DNA of 64,000 bases from an uncultured Brachyspira sp. (lineage in GTDB: Bacteria > Spirochaetota > Brachyspiria > Brachyspirales > Brachyspiraceae), in contig NZ_CAKVGN010000006.1 in NCBI RefSeq assembly GCF_934747485.1, positions 1 to 64,000 on the forward strand, in the 5' to 3' direction. This document shows positions 36,781-46,493 of this stretch, piece after piece; position 1 is the stretch's first letter; each line of letters starts with the position of its first letter. Below the pieces are notes generated by a model. The model was not told the DNA's origin, did no database searches, and saw only the letters and a program-made list of their open reading frames with translations. The position numbers were made by a program, and so were the translations under genes.

Positions 36781-37113
36781 ATGTTAAATTGGTTTAATAA
36801 AGATGAGGAAGCTATAAAAACAAAAGATAGTATATTTGAAAAATATCATCATATTATATCTTGGATACCTTTTGTTGCTAGTGTATTTTATTGTACATCT
36901 CCATTAGATATAGTCTCTGATATACTTCCTTTATCCGGCAGAATAGATGAGGGTTTTTTATTGGTGGCAACTGTATTGCATGGTGTTCAAAATGGAGTTT
37001 TTTATTTTTATCCTAAAATTAGAAGAGTTATAAAAATAATAAAATATATTGTAATCATCATTGGTATAATATTTATAGTTGGGTTATTTGGTCATTTAAT
37101 GATTAGTTCTTAA
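36781..37113 (+). CDS. YkvA/DUF1232-like small membrane protein
   Basis: 110 residues. The core SPLDIVSDILPLSGRIDEGF is the DUF1232 signature (P-x-D-x-I-P-D-x-I-P-x-x-G-x-x-D-D pattern). A second hydrophobic helix (about 83-107) lies at the C-terminus. Function of the family is unknown. It is convergent with the TPR gene; only 8 bases separate their ends and no terminator is evident between them. Confidence 0.72.
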   Translation: MLNWFNKDEEAIKTKDSIFEKYHHIISWIPFVASVFYCTSPLDIVSDILPLSGRIDEGFLLVATVLHGVQNGVFYFYPKIRRVIKIIKYIVIIIGIIFIVGLFGHLMISS

Positions 37114-37121
37114 TAAAGATA

Positions 37122-37799
37122 TTAAAGCTGTTTTATTTTTTCAAGCATATCTTTTGATTTTACATTGCCTGTTTTTTTATATAATTCATATAAAAGAGCA
37201 TATATTTTTTTATTGTTATCACCATACTCTAAACATTTTTCAAATACTTCTATTGATTTGTTATAATCATTTATTTCTTTATAGCATAGACCAAGATAAT
37301 ATAAACTCTCTTCATCATATTTGTTAAGCTCTAATGCTCTATTAAAAGAATCAATTGCTTCATCAATTCTATTTGTATTAAATAAAGCAATGCCTAAATA
37401 ACGCCAATTAATATATTCTCTTGGAGCTATCATAAAAGACTTGTTTAACACCTCTATAGCTTCATTAAACATTTTTAATTCTATATAGCAGTTTCCAAGA
37501 TAATTTAGGCTTATATAATCATTATTTTCTAATTCGTATGCTTTTGTTAAATAAAAAATTGCTTCTTTAAAATTTTCTATTTTTGTATATGATATGCCAA
37601 TCAAACGCCATATTGTATAATCTTTATCATTTATATTAAGTGCTGTTTTTAATACTTCTATAGCTTCATTATATTTTTGCAATTGTGTATAAAATATTGC
37701 AAAGTCTACTCTCACTTTATGGTTATTAGGCTCTAATTTGCAAATGGTTTTATATTGTTCTATTGTGTTATTAATTTTAGTTTCTAAGCTTTCATTCAT
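37122..37799 (-). CDS. Tetratricopeptide repeat protein
   Basis: 225 residues built of about six TPR units with canonical W-L-G-Y-A-F-A-P spacing, for example YNEAIEVLKTALNINDKDYTIW, FKEAIFYLTKAYELE, FNEAIEVLNKSF and DEAIDSFNRALEL. There is no signal peptide, so it is cytosolic. It is a protein-interaction scaffold with no identifiable partner. It is divergent from the 129-residue gene downstream on the plus strand. Confidence 0.85.
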   Translation of the reverse strand: MNESLETKINNTIEQYKTICKLEPNNHKVRVDFAIFYTQLQKYNEAIEVLKTALNINDKDYTIWRLIGISYTKIENFKEAIFYLTKAYELENNDYISLNYLGNCYIELKMFNEAIEVLNKSFMIAPREYINWRYLGIALFNTNRIDEAIDSFNRALELNKYDEESLYYLGLCYKEINDYNKSIEVFEKCLEYGDNNKKIYALLYELYKKTGNVKSKDMLEKIKQL

Positions 37800-37826
37800 A
37801 AAGGTGATTCTTGCCTTATAGTTTTT

Positions 37827-37854
37827 TTGATTTTCGTATTATATAGTATATAAT
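37827..37854 (+). promoter_or_regulatory. Promoter for the 129-residue gene
   Basis: TTGATT (37827-37832), 16-base spacer, TATAAT (37849-37854), 34 bases before the start codon. Confidence 0.6.
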
Positions 37855-37888
37855 GTTTGAAGTAAATATATTATGAGAAATAATAAAA

Positions 37889-38278
37889 ATGGATAAATAT
37901 GATATTAGAAAAAAGATTTACAGCGACAAAAATCTTGAGAAAAAAATAAAAGAGGAAGTTGAAAATTATTTGGATAATAGTGTTTTAAAACTATATAGTT
38001 CTTCTTGTGTTAGTGAGTATAGTTATAATAATAATTTTGAGGTTGTTACCGCTGAGATATTTGAAGATGGTTATATTTTATCTGATATTCATATAGAAGT
38101 TAATATGGTTGTTTATGATTATATTTCTAATGATGATTATAAAAGAGAGAGAAAAGTTTTAATTAATAATAAATATTTTATTGGTTTTAATATTAGATTT
38201 AGTTTGAATAGTAATAACACTATAGAGAATTTGATTTTGAGATATTTTAATATATACGCTATAAGCCAAAACGAATGA
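37889..38278 (+). CDS. Hypothetical protein, 129 residues
   Basis: No family recognised. The N-terminal 35 residues are Lys/Glu rich and helical (KIYSDKNLEKKIKEEVENYL). The rest alternates in a beta pattern with paired aromatic residues. There is no signal peptide or membrane helix. It has a good promoter and an ORF of normal codon use, so it is likely genuine. The ribosome-binding site (GAGAAATAATAAAA) is weak. Confidence 0.55.
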   Translation: MDKYDIRKKIYSDKNLEKKIKEEVENYLDNSVLKLYSSSCVSEYSYNNNFEVVTAEIFEDGYILSDIHIEVNMVVYDYISNDDYKRERKVLINNKYFIGFNIRFSLNSNNTIENLILRYFNIYAISQNE

Positions 38279-38291
38279 TAATTTTTTAAAA

Positions 38292-39059
38292 TCAATATCC
38301 ATTATCTCTTATGGCAAAACCTAAAGATAGCCCTATAGAGAATCCAGAAATTTCTAATTTATCAAGTACTTTGTATCCCATATAGTTCATAAAATAATTA
38401 TTTATATAATCAGTATTGTATTTAAAAGCAAAATTATAGTTAAAGTAAATTCCTGCCAAAAAAGATACATTTTTAGTTAGATGATAATATAAATTAATAT
38501 CAAGTTTTATATATGGTATAACAACGCTTTTAAATACATTTTTTATATCATTATAATTATATTCATCTTTACCTGTTAAAAAATACTCATCAGTAGAAGC
38601 TAATTGGCTTATAACATTTCCAGAAAAAGGAGTGTTTACACCGCCTCCTATACCTATAGAATAAGATAAATTATAATTAGTGACATTATTAATAATTTTT
38701 ATTGAAACTCCTGTAGTTAGAGTGTGAAGAAATGTAATCTCGTAAAATCTGCCTATTCCATAAAGATCTATATTATATTCAAGTGGAAGTGTGGAAGCCA
38801 TATAACCTATAGTTCCTACTACACTTAAACTATTAATATATTTATTATCAAACTTAAAATTATACCCTATTTCAGAAAGAACGCCCGCACTCCAATATAC
38901 ATATTCATATACATCTTTTAAATAATCTTGGCTATTTATACTTTTGTTTAAAATAGACACATTTCCATCATTATGCAAGAATAAAGAAAAATCTATTCCT
39001 GCAAAAACATTATTATAAAAAATAAAAATAAGTATAATATATTTAAAATATTTCTTCAT
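38292..39059 (-). CDS. Predicted outer-membrane beta-barrel protein, paralogue 2
   Basis: 255 residues from ATG 39059, favoured because AAGGTT precedes it and it gives a clean signal peptide (MKKYFKYIILIFIFYNNVFA). An upstream in-frame ATG (39083) overlaps the previous stop. The mature part is a series of amphipathic beta strands rich in Tyr and Asn, with the conserved GGGVNTPFSGNV and VIPYIKLDINLYYHL segments. These are shared with the adjacent upstream gene (GGGVRIPFSADI, VIPYIKLTMDVYYFF), so the two are tandem paralogues. The last strand ends GLSLGFAIRDNGY. Function unknown. Confidence 0.72.
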   Translation of the reverse strand: MKKYFKYIILIFIFYNNVFAGIDFSLFLHNDGNVSILNKSINSQDYLKDVYEYVYWSAGVLSEIGYNFKFDNKYINSLSVVGTIGYMASTLPLEYNIDLYGIGRFYEITFLHTLTTGVSIKIINNVTNYNLSYSIGIGGGVNTPFSGNVISQLASTDEYFLTGKDEYNYNDIKNVFKSVVIPYIKLDINLYYHLTKNVSFLAGIYFNYNFAFKYNTDYINNYFMNYMGYKVLDKLEISGFSIGLSLGFAIRDNGY

Positions 39060-39079
39060 AAACAATAACCTTAAGTTAA

Positions 39080-39901
39080 TCATTCAATTCTTTTTATTTG
39101 ATTGCTTCCTTTTCTTCCAATTGATAAACCAATATTAAGCCCAACACCAATTGATGAATATGAATAGTTTCGATAGTATTCATCATTAAAATAAAGATTT
39201 AATGTATCTGTATTAAATTTCATATCCATGCTATATGTAAAATAAAATCCTGCAATCAAAGAAACAAAATCATTAAAGAAATAATATACGTCCATAGTCA
39301 ATTTTATATAAGGAATAACTCTGCTGTCAAATAAAGTTTTTATATAATTATAATCATATTTTCCATTATTAATTGGAAAAGGAGATTTACCTGTTGGATC
39401 TTCAACATTATTTTTTCTAATATCTGCCGAGAAAGGTATTCTTACTCCTCCGCCTATACCAAATGATAATCTATCAAATACATAAAATTTTTGAATTAAT
39501 CCTAAATGTAAAGTGTGAAATAATACATTATTTGTAATATATTTAGTATTATATCCATAATATGACATAGACATTGGAAATAATTGATATCCTATTTCAG
39601 CCATTACACTTATGCTTTTAAAAATACCATTTTTTGTATAGAAATTATATCCTATTTGAGACTGCACTCCTACCTCATAATAATCGCTATCTTTAGAAGT
39701 TAATAAAGAATAATAGGTTCCTGCAGATGTTGTTTTTATATCAGAAAAAGTAAAATTGTAACCAAATGGTGCAATCAAATTAAAATCTATTTCAGCGAAC
39801 ATAGTTGATGATAATATATTTAACAAAACAGCTATTATATATATTTTGTTGAAAAAAGTTTTTTTAAGTTTAGTATATTCATGAATAATCATGAAAATCA
39901 T
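39080..39901 (-). CDS. Predicted outer-membrane beta-barrel protein, paralogue 1
   Basis: 273 residues, with a long basic N-terminus then a signal peptide (IYIIAVLLNILSSTMFAEI). Several ATG codons near the 5' end (39901, 39892, 39880) leave the start uncertain, and no good ribosome-binding site is visible. Beta-rich throughout, with conserved blocks shared with the next gene (GYNFYTKNG, IGGGVRIPF, SRVIPYIKL). The C-terminal GVGLNIGLSIGRKG is a likely final strand. Probably cotranscribed with its paralogue. Confidence 0.7.
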   Translation of the reverse strand: MIFMIIHEYTKLKKTFFNKIYIIAVLLNILSSTMFAEIDFNLIAPFGYNFTFSDIKTTSAGTYYSLLTSKDSDYYEVGVQSQIGYNFYTKNGIFKSISVMAEIGYQLFPMSMSYYGYNTKYITNNVLFHTLHLGLIQKFYVFDRLSFGIGGGVRIPFSADIRKNNVEDPTGKSPFPINNGKYDYNYIKTLFDSRVIPYIKLTMDVYYFFNDFVSLIAGFYFTYSMDMKFNTDTLNLYFNDEYYRNYSYSSIGVGLNIGLSIGRKGSNQIKRIE

Positions 39902-40030
39902 AATAACATAAAATTATTATAAAGTCAATGTAGTATAAAATTAAGTTATAAAAATGCAGCTTTACAATATAGTATTTTTAATATATCATTTTTAATAATT
40001 AAATAAAAAATATAGAGAGAAGTCTTAATT

Positions 40031-41875
40031 ATGAATAATAAATATGATGTTATAGTAGTTGGTGCTGGGCATGCTGGTATAGAGGCAGCACTTTCTTCTG
40101 CAAGACTTGGAATGAAAACTTTAATTATATCTATCAATTTGGATACCATAGGTCAAATGTCTTGTAACCCTTCTATAGGAGGAGTTGCTAAGGGCACTAT
40201 TGTAAAAGAGATTGATGCACTCGGCGGTGAGATGGGCATATTAATAGATAAAACTATGATGCAATTTAGAATGCTAAACAGAAGCAAAGGCAAAGCAGTA
40301 TGGGCTCCGCGTGCACAGGCAGATAAATATGCATACAAAGAAGAAGCTGCTAAAACATTATACGCCGAGAATAATCTCACACTTCATCAGGATATAGTAA
40401 CAGAAATAGTAGTGGAAAATAATGTAGTTAAGGGGCTAAAAACAGAAAGAGGCAGAGAATATGAATGTAATGCGGTGATACTTACAACAGGTACATTTTT
40501 AAATGGGCTTATTCATATTGGTAAGTATCAAAAACAGGCAGGAAGAATTGGAGAGCTTCCAGCAATAGGGCTTTCTGATAATTTAAGAAGTTTGGGGCTT
40601 GAAGTAGGAAGATTAAAAACAGGAACACCTGCGAGAGTGGACTATTATTCTATTAACTTTGATATATTAGAAATGCAAAAAGGCGATGATGAAATAACTC
40701 CATTTTCTTTTTTGGACGATAAAATTGACATAATTCAAGAGCCTTGCTATATCACTTACACAGATGAAAATATACATAAAATAATTCAAGACAATATTCA
40801 TTTATCTCCGATGTATAGCGGAGTTATAACAGGAATAGGACCAAGATACTGCCCAAGCATAGAAGATAAAGTTGTAAGGTTTGCAGATAAACCTCGTCAT
40901 CAGCTTCATTTAGAGAGAGAAAGCTACAGAACTAATGAAGTTTATATAAATGGATTTTCTTCAAGCTTACCTGAAGATGTTCAAATAAAGATGATAAGGT
41001 CATTAAAAGGCTTAGAAGAAGTAAAAATATTAAAACCGGCATACGCAGTAGAATATGATTATGTAAACCCTATAGAATTAAAGCCAACTTTGGAAACTAA
41101 AAAAATAGAAGGTTTATTTTTGGCAGGACAAATTAACGGCACAAGCGGATATGAAGAGGCAGCTTGTCAGGGTATAATGGCAGGAATAAATGCAAGTTTA
41201 AAAATAAAAAAAGAAGGACCATTTATACTTAAAAGAAGCGACGGATATATTGGCGTTTTAATTGATGATTTAACTACCAAAGGAACCAAAGAGCCTCATA
41301 GAATGTTTACGTCACAGGCAGAACATAGAATGCTTTTAAGGCAGGATAATGCTGACGAAAGGCTTACAGAACTTTCTTATAATATAGGTCTTGCAAGTAA
41401 AGAACGATTAGAGAAAGTAAGAGATAAAAAACAAAAAACTCAAATACTTGTGGAATACTTAAACAAACGCACACTCACTCAAAAAGAAACAGAAGAATTA
41501 GGTTTTACAAAAGAGGCTAAAGAGTACCGTACTATGAGTTTATCTTCCATAATTAAACGACCAGAATGGAGTATAGATAAAATTAAACATTTAATAGACG
41601 GAGATTATAATAAAAATGTTTTGGAGAATGCCGAGATTGCTATAAAATATGAAGGATATATTGCAAGATATTTAAACGAAATAAGAGATATAGAAAAATA
41701 CGAGAAAATGCGTATACCTGAAGATTTTGATTATTCTACTTTAAAAAGTGTGAAGATTGATGCCATTAACAAACTTAAACAATATAAGCCGTATAATATT
41801 GCTCAAGCTTTGAGAGTTCCTGAAATTGATATGTCTGTTGTTCAAGTTTTAATATTAACTCTTACAAAGAAGTAA
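40031..41875 (+). CDS. mnmG: tRNA uridine-5-carboxymethylaminomethyl modification enzyme
   Basis: FAD enzyme that with MnmE makes cmnm5U at the tRNA wobble position. The dinucleotide fold is [13 protein letters not shown] at the N-terminus. Family signatures follow: [23 protein letters not shown] (conserved Cys), [10 protein letters not shown], the [18 protein letters not shown] motif near residue 360 and the C-terminal [10 protein letters not shown]. Length (614) is normal. It is not paired with mnmE here. Confidence 0.96.
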   Translation: MNNKYDVIVVGAGHAGIEAALSSARLGMKTLIISINLDTIGQMSCNPSIGGVAKGTIVKEIDALGGEMGILIDKTMMQFRMLNRSKGKAVWAPRAQADKYAYKEEAAKTLYAENNLTLHQDIVTEIVVENNVVKGLKTERGREYECNAVILTTGTFLNGLIHIGKYQKQAGRIGELPAIGLSDNLRSLGLEVGRLKTGTPARVDYYSINFDILEMQKGDDEITPFSFLDDKIDIIQEPCYITYTDENIHKIIQDNIHLSPMYSGVITGIGPRYCPSIEDKVVRFADKPRHQLHLERESYRTNEVYINGFSSSLPEDVQIKMIRSLKGLEEVKILKPAYAVEYDYVNPIELKPTLETKKIEGLFLAGQINGTSGYEEAACQGIMAGINASLKIKKEGPFILKRSDGYIGVLIDDLTTKGTKEPHRMFTSQAEHRMLLRQDNADERLTELSYNIGLASKERLEKVRDKKQKTQILVEYLNKRTLTQKETEELGFTKEAKEYRTMSLSSIIKRPEWSIDKIKHLIDGDYNKNVLENAEIAIKYEGYIARYLNEIRDIEKYEKMRIPEDFDYSTLKSVKIDAINKLKQYKPYNIAQALRVPEIDMSVVQVLILTLTKK

Positions 41876-41953
41876 AAAAATTTTACTTTATTGGTATTGA
41901 GGTTGTTATATTTTAATGCTATAATTTTAGAGTAATTTTTAGGAGGATAAATA

Positions 41954-42664
41954 ATGTTTGGCGGATATTTTGAATATTATTTTGGATATATATGGATATT
42001 AATACCCGGTATATTATTGGGTTTATGGGCACAGATGAAAGTAAATGGTGCTTACTCAAAATATAGTAGGGTAGAAAACAAAAGAGGAATAACAGGTGCA
42101 CAAACAGCAAAATATATATTAGATGCTTATGGCTTAAATATTCCTATAGAGAGAATAAACGGGCATTTAACAGACCATTATGACCCAAGTGCTAAAGTTT
42201 TAAGACTTTCTAATGATGTTTATAATGGCACAGATGTTGCTGCTTTAGGTATTGCTGCTCATGAGGTTGGGCATGCCATACAACATGATAGAAGCTATGC
42301 TCCTTTAACTTTAAGAAATAGTTTTTATCCATTATGTGCTATTGGCAATCAATTTGGACCTATGCTTGTACTTATTGGTATTGTTATTGGAGGAGTTGGA
42401 AGTATTTCTCAATATCTTATGATGGGAGGAATTATATTATTTTCTTTTGCTGTACTCTTTTCTTTAATAACATTGCCTGTAGAGTTTGATGCTTCTAATA
42501 GGGCTATAAAGATTTTGGATAAGGGCGGATTTTTAGATTCTGAAGAGCTTTATGGTGCAAGAAAAGTGCTTAATGCTGCTGCTTTAACTTATGTTGCTGC
42601 TGCTGTTACTGCGGTACTCAGTTTACTAAGACTTTTGATGCTTGCTAACAGAAGAAGAGATTAA
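41954..42664 (+). CDS. YugP-like membrane zinc metallopeptidase
   Basis: 236 residues. Three to four hydrophobic segments flank a zinc-site helix AAHEVGHAIQHD (about residue 97). The early NGHLTDHYDPSAKVLRLS is a family signature of the DUF neutral zinc metallopeptidase (YugP) group. AGGAGG before the ATG is a strong site. Likely a membrane protease; substrate unknown. Confidence 0.85.
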   Translation: MFGGYFEYYFGYIWILIPGILLGLWAQMKVNGAYSKYSRVENKRGITGAQTAKYILDAYGLNIPIERINGHLTDHYDPSAKVLRLSNDVYNGTDVAALGIAAHEVGHAIQHDRSYAPLTLRNSFYPLCAIGNQFGPMLVLIGIVIGGVGSISQYLMMGGIILFSFAVLFSLITLPVEFDASNRAIKILDKGGFLDSEELYGARKVLNAAALTYVAAAVTAVLSLLRLLMLANRRRD

Positions 42665-42691
42665 AAATTATAGATAAGAGTTTTATTAAAG

Positions 42692-42726
42692 AAGGTTAAT
42701 CATTTTTATGATTAGCCTTTTTATTT
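42692..42726 (+). terminator. Terminator after the YugP-like gene
   Basis: AAGGTTAATCAT (42692-42703) pairs with ATGATTAGCCTT (42708-42719), one wobble, TTTT loop, T-rich tail. Confidence 0.85.
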
Positions 42727-42737
42727 ATAAAAATATT

Positions 42738-42975
42738 ATGATAAAATCAAACATAAACAAAATTATAAATTGCAATATAAAAGATGTTTTTAATAGAGTA
42801 TCTGATTTTCAAAATTATCATTGGATAGATGATATAATGAAAGTTGAAATATTAAGAGATAGCAATTTGATTTAATATAGCAAAGATGGATATAAAACTT
42901 TTTGAAATAATTTTGTTAGAGACTTCTAAAACTATTAAATTAAATTTAGAAAATGAAAATATAAAAGCATATTAA
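42738..42975 (+). pseudogene. Decayed SRPBCC (START-like) domain fragment
   Basis: The first 45 codons (KIINCNIKDVFNRVSDFQNY, then HWIDDIMKVEIL) look like the N-terminus of a polyketide-cyclase/START-type protein. TAA at 42873-42875 then breaks the frame, where a Glu codon (GAA) is expected. After that, YSKDGYKTF continues in frame, and the T-run 42899-42903 has one T too many: removing one restores EIILLETSKTIKLNLENEN. The remainder of a typical 140-residue domain is not found. No ribosome-binding site. It is a remnant, not a working gene. Confidence 0.65.
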
Positions 42976-43189
42976 ATCTAAAATATAATAAAAATCTTCT
43001 ATAAAACTGTGTTTTAATAAACATTAAAATCAATTTTTTTGTTTTAATATAAATAAAAATTGCTTTTTTAAATAAAAAAGTTTTTGTATCTTAATACTCA
43101 AACAAGAAATAATTTTTTACTATATTGAAAAAAAATCAAATTCGTATAAAATATAACAAATAATAATTTTAAAGTTAGGATTAATAAAT
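42976..43189. other. AT-rich gap before gatB
   Basis: No open frame or hairpin of note. It presumably holds the gatB promoter, but I cannot pick a convincing pair of boxes. Confidence 0.5.
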
Positions 43190-44641
43190 ATGGAATATGA
43201 AGCAGTCATAGGATTAGAGGTGCATGTTCAGCTTAACACTAAAACTAAAGCATTTTGTTCATGCCCAAACACTTTCGGTGCTCCTGCCAACACTCTTACT
43301 TGTCCAAGATGTCAGGCTCACCCGGGTACTTTGCCTATAGTTAATAAAGAAATGGTGCATAAAACTATCAAAGCAGGACTTGCTACTAACTGCACTATTC
43401 AGAAGAAAAGCAGATTTGCAAGAAAGCATTATTTTTACCCAGATTTGCCTTCTTACTATCAAATTACTCAAATGGACGAACCAATATGTACTGAAGGTCA
43501 TCTTGATATAACTGTGCTTAATGAAGATGGCTCTTCTTATAATAAAAGCATAAGAATAAACAGAATACATATGGAAGAAGATGCCGGCAAACTTGTGCAT
43601 GATGATACAGGAAGACCTTTAAGTTATGTTGACCTTAACCGTGCTGGTTGCTGTTTGATTGAATGTGTAAGCGAACCTGATATTTCTACAGGTGAAGAGG
43701 CTTATCAATATTTAACAGAGCTTAAAAAGATTTTTAAATATATTGATGTTTCTGATTGTAACATGGAAGAGGGTTCTTTAAGATGCGATGCTAACGTTTC
43801 TATACGTCCTAAAGGAAGCACAGAACTTGGCACTAAAACTGAAGTAAAAAACATGAACAGTTTTAGAAATGTAAGACTTGCTATTGACTATGAGATTAAG
43901 CGTCAAATAAAAGCATTAAACAACGGTGAAAAAATCTTACAAGAGACAAGACTTTATGATGCCAAAGAGAATACTACTAAAGGTATGCGTTCAAAAGAGG
44001 GTGCTGCAGATTACAGATATTTCCCAGACCCAGATATACCTCTTTTAGTTCTTAAAGATGAAGAAATTGAACAGGCTAAAAAAGAACTTCCAGAACTTCC
44101 TCAGCAAAAACGTGAAAGACTTAAAAAAGATTATGATTTGCCTGATCAGGATATAGTTGTGTTAACAGAAGATGCTGCTTTAGCTGATTATTATGAGGCA
44201 GCAGTTAAAGCTTATCCTAAACAGCCTAAGAAAATAAGCAACTGGATAATGGTAGAAGTTAATGCGTACTTAAATAAAAAACTTCAAACTATAAAAGATT
44301 TCAAACCAAAACCAGAACATATTGCTGAAATTTTTAAACTTATAGATGAGAATGTTATAAGCGGTAAAATAGCAAAAGAGATTTTTGAGGATATGTGCGA
44401 AACAGGAGAAGCTCCTTCCGCTATAGTTGAGAAAAAAGGCATCAAACAAGTAAGCGATACTGGAGAGCTTGAAACAATAATTAGAAAAGTTTTAGAAGAA
44501 AATCCTAAATCAGTAGCGGATTTCAAAGCAGGTAAAGAAAAATCATTCGGCTTCTTAGTAGGTCAAACAATGAAAGCCACTAAAGGTCAGGGTAATCCTA
44601 AACTTGTTAATGAAGTATTGAGAAAGATTTTAAGCGAATAA
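43190..44641 (+). CDS. gatB: Asp-tRNA(Asn)/Glu-tRNA(Gln) amidotransferase subunit B
   Basis: ATP-dependent kinase/tRNA-binding subunit of GatCAB, which converts misacylated Glu-tRNA(Gln) or Asp-tRNA(Asn). It starts AVIGLEVHVQLNTKTKAFCSC, has the HYFYPDLPSYYQITQ and MEEDAGKL motifs, DCNMEEGSLRCDANVS and the YRYFPDPDIP segment. The C-terminal helical YqeY-like tail is complete (about 350-483). gatC and gatA are not adjacent. Confidence 0.96.
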   Translation: MEYEAVIGLEVHVQLNTKTKAFCSCPNTFGAPANTLTCPRCQAHPGTLPIVNKEMVHKTIKAGLATNCTIQKKSRFARKHYFYPDLPSYYQITQMDEPICTEGHLDITVLNEDGSSYNKSIRINRIHMEEDAGKLVHDDTGRPLSYVDLNRAGCCLIECVSEPDISTGEEAYQYLTELKKIFKYIDVSDCNMEEGSLRCDANVSIRPKGSTELGTKTEVKNMNSFRNVRLAIDYEIKRQIKALNNGEKILQETRLYDAKENTTKGMRSKEGAADYRYFPDPDIPLLVLKDEEIEQAKKELPELPQQKRERLKKDYDLPDQDIVVLTEDAALADYYEAAVKAYPKQPKKISNWIMVEVNAYLNKKLQTIKDFKPKPEHIAEIFKLIDENVISGKIAKEIFEDMCETGEAPSAIVEKKGIKQVSDTGELETIIRKVLEENPKSVADFKAGKEKSFGFLVGQTMKATKGQGNPKLVNEVLRKILSE

Positions 44642-44662
44642 ATAAATGAATATAAAATAAAA

Positions 44663-44700
44663 AAAGCCTGACTATTAAATATAGTTAGGCTTTATATTTT
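44663..44700 (+). terminator. Terminator of gatB
   Basis: AAAGCCTGACTAT (44663-44675) pairs with ATAGTTAGGCTTT (44681-44693) with one wobble and a TAAAT loop. It sits 20 bases ahead of the next start codon. Confidence 0.8.
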
Positions 44701-44712
44701 TTGGAGATTATA

Positions 44713-46425
44713 ATGAATAATAATATGATAAAAAATGTAACACATCTAAGTTTAATTGAATTATTATCAAGTAATTCTAATAATAATTTTTACTATTCTA
44801 TACCTTTATATCAAAGAGACTACTCTTGGAAAAAAGAAAATATAAGTGAATTTATTACGGATATATTTGAAGCTTACGAAGATTATATAAAAAATAATAA
44901 TACAAATTATTTTTTTGGTTCTATAATAACAGTAATGGATGATGAAGATAATAACAAATATAATTTAATAGATGGACAGCAAAGATTAACTACTTTTATT
45001 TTATTTTTAAAAATATTAGAAAATGATTTTAACGAGACATGTTTCAAAGAAATAGGTGAAGCTTCTGAAATTGAAAAAGATGATTTATCTCAATTAAGAT
45101 TATGGATAAGAGATTGTTTATGGGTTAAGAAGGATAAAGAATTATGTAAATTAGTATCTGAAAAATCTAATGATACAGTTATAATAACTAAGATTCTTTC
45201 TGATAAAGATATAAAAAAAGTAGAAAGTAAATTATGTGATAATTATGATATATTATTAAAATTATATAACGATTTGAAAAATGATTATGAAGATAATTTT
45301 AAATTAATAAAATTTATTAATTTTATTTTAAAAAATATTGAGTTTGTTAAAGTTGAAACAACATCAAGAGATAGTGCTTTGAAAATATTTTCTATACTTA
45401 ACACTAGAGGACTTGAATTAACTTCTACTGATATAATAAAAGCTGAGGCTATGAATGATATAGATGTAAAGAAACATAAATATTTTGAGTCTAAATGGAG
45501 AGAACTAGAAAAGAAGTCCAAAGAATATAAAATAACATTAGAGGCTTTATTTAGATATTATATTACAATGTATAAACCAGATTCTATAAAAGGTACAAAT
45601 AATGAAAATATTAAAGAATTATGGAAAAATAGAAATAAATTAGAAGCTATAGAAGAATTTGAGAAATTTGTATTATGTTATGAAGATATTTTTAAAATTA
45701 AAAATAGTTATATATGGTGTTTGAGACATTTGCTTATTATGGGTAAAAATTCATATACTTGGATACCTGCTTTAGTTTCAATGAAATTTTATGATTACTC
45801 TGAAGATGATATAATTGATGTGGCAAAATTTTTAGTTAAATGGCATTGGATACACTTAATAAATGGATATACTATAGAAAAAATTAAATCATTTAATTTT
45901 TCAATAATAAAAGCAATTAAAAATCATGATGATAAAACGGATATTTGTAGTTTGCAGCCAAGAATAATAACACATGATAGAAAAGATTTAAATTTTTTAT
46001 GTAAAAACTTATGTGAGAATTTAAGAACTTATGATTTATATTATCCAAAATGGGCAAAAGCTTTTATGTATTTTATACATAATACAACATTATTAACAAT
46101 TACAAAAGACATGTTTGATATAGAATTTACTGCAAAATTGACATTTGAACATATTTATCCTCAAAATCCAAAAGAAGATGAATGGATAAAATGTAGTGAT
46201 GAAAATAAGCATAAACTTGGAAATTTAACATTATTGCCATCAAGAGATAATATCATTGCTGGTAATGAAATAAATAAAAAAATTGCTATATATAAAAGTA
46301 AATTATTTATGTATACACCAGAACTTTCAGAAGATGATCCTTGGACAGATGAAAAAATAGCAGATAGGACAGAAGAGTTGATAAAAGATTTTTGCAAATA
46401 TATAGATATTAATTATTATAATTAA
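44713..46425 (+). CDS. DUF262/DUF1524 protein, GmrSD-like
   Basis: 570 residues from ATG 44713 (GGAG 44703-44706; TTG 44701 is not needed). N-terminal DUF262 has IPLYQRDYSWK near residue 28 and IDGQQRLTTF near 84, the nucleotide-handling motif. The C-terminal DUF1524 part has FEHIYPQNP near 480 and KLGNLTLLPSRDN, the His-containing nuclease-type motif. This fusion is the single-chain form of GmrS-GmrD, type IV restriction of glucosylated phage DNA. It stands alone, with no phage or restriction neighbours directly beside it. Confidence 0.85.
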   Translation: MNNNMIKNVTHLSLIELLSSNSNNNFYYSIPLYQRDYSWKKENISEFITDIFEAYEDYIKNNNTNYFFGSIITVMDDEDNNKYNLIDGQQRLTTFILFLKILENDFNETCFKEIGEASEIEKDDLSQLRLWIRDCLWVKKDKELCKLVSEKSNDTVIITKILSDKDIKKVESKLCDNYDILLKLYNDLKNDYEDNFKLIKFINFILKNIEFVKVETTSRDSALKIFSILNTRGLELTSTDIIKAEAMNDIDVKKHKYFESKWRELEKKSKEYKITLEALFRYYITMYKPDSIKGTNNENIKELWKNRNKLEAIEEFEKFVLCYEDIFKIKNSYIWCLRHLLIMGKNSYTWIPALVSMKFYDYSEDDIIDVAKFLVKWHWIHLINGYTIEKIKSFNFSIIKAIKNHDDKTDICSLQPRIITHDRKDLNFLCKNLCENLRTYDLYYPKWAKAFMYFIHNTTLLTITKDMFDIEFTAKLTFEHIYPQNPKEDEWIKCSDENKHKLGNLTLLPSRDNIIAGNEINKKIAIYKSKLFMYTPELSEDDPWTDEKIADRTEELIKDFCKYIDINYYN

Positions 46426-46493
46426 TAAATTTGAAAATCTACCTATAATTTACTATATTTAAAATATATACTAAATTATAAGGACTATTATTA

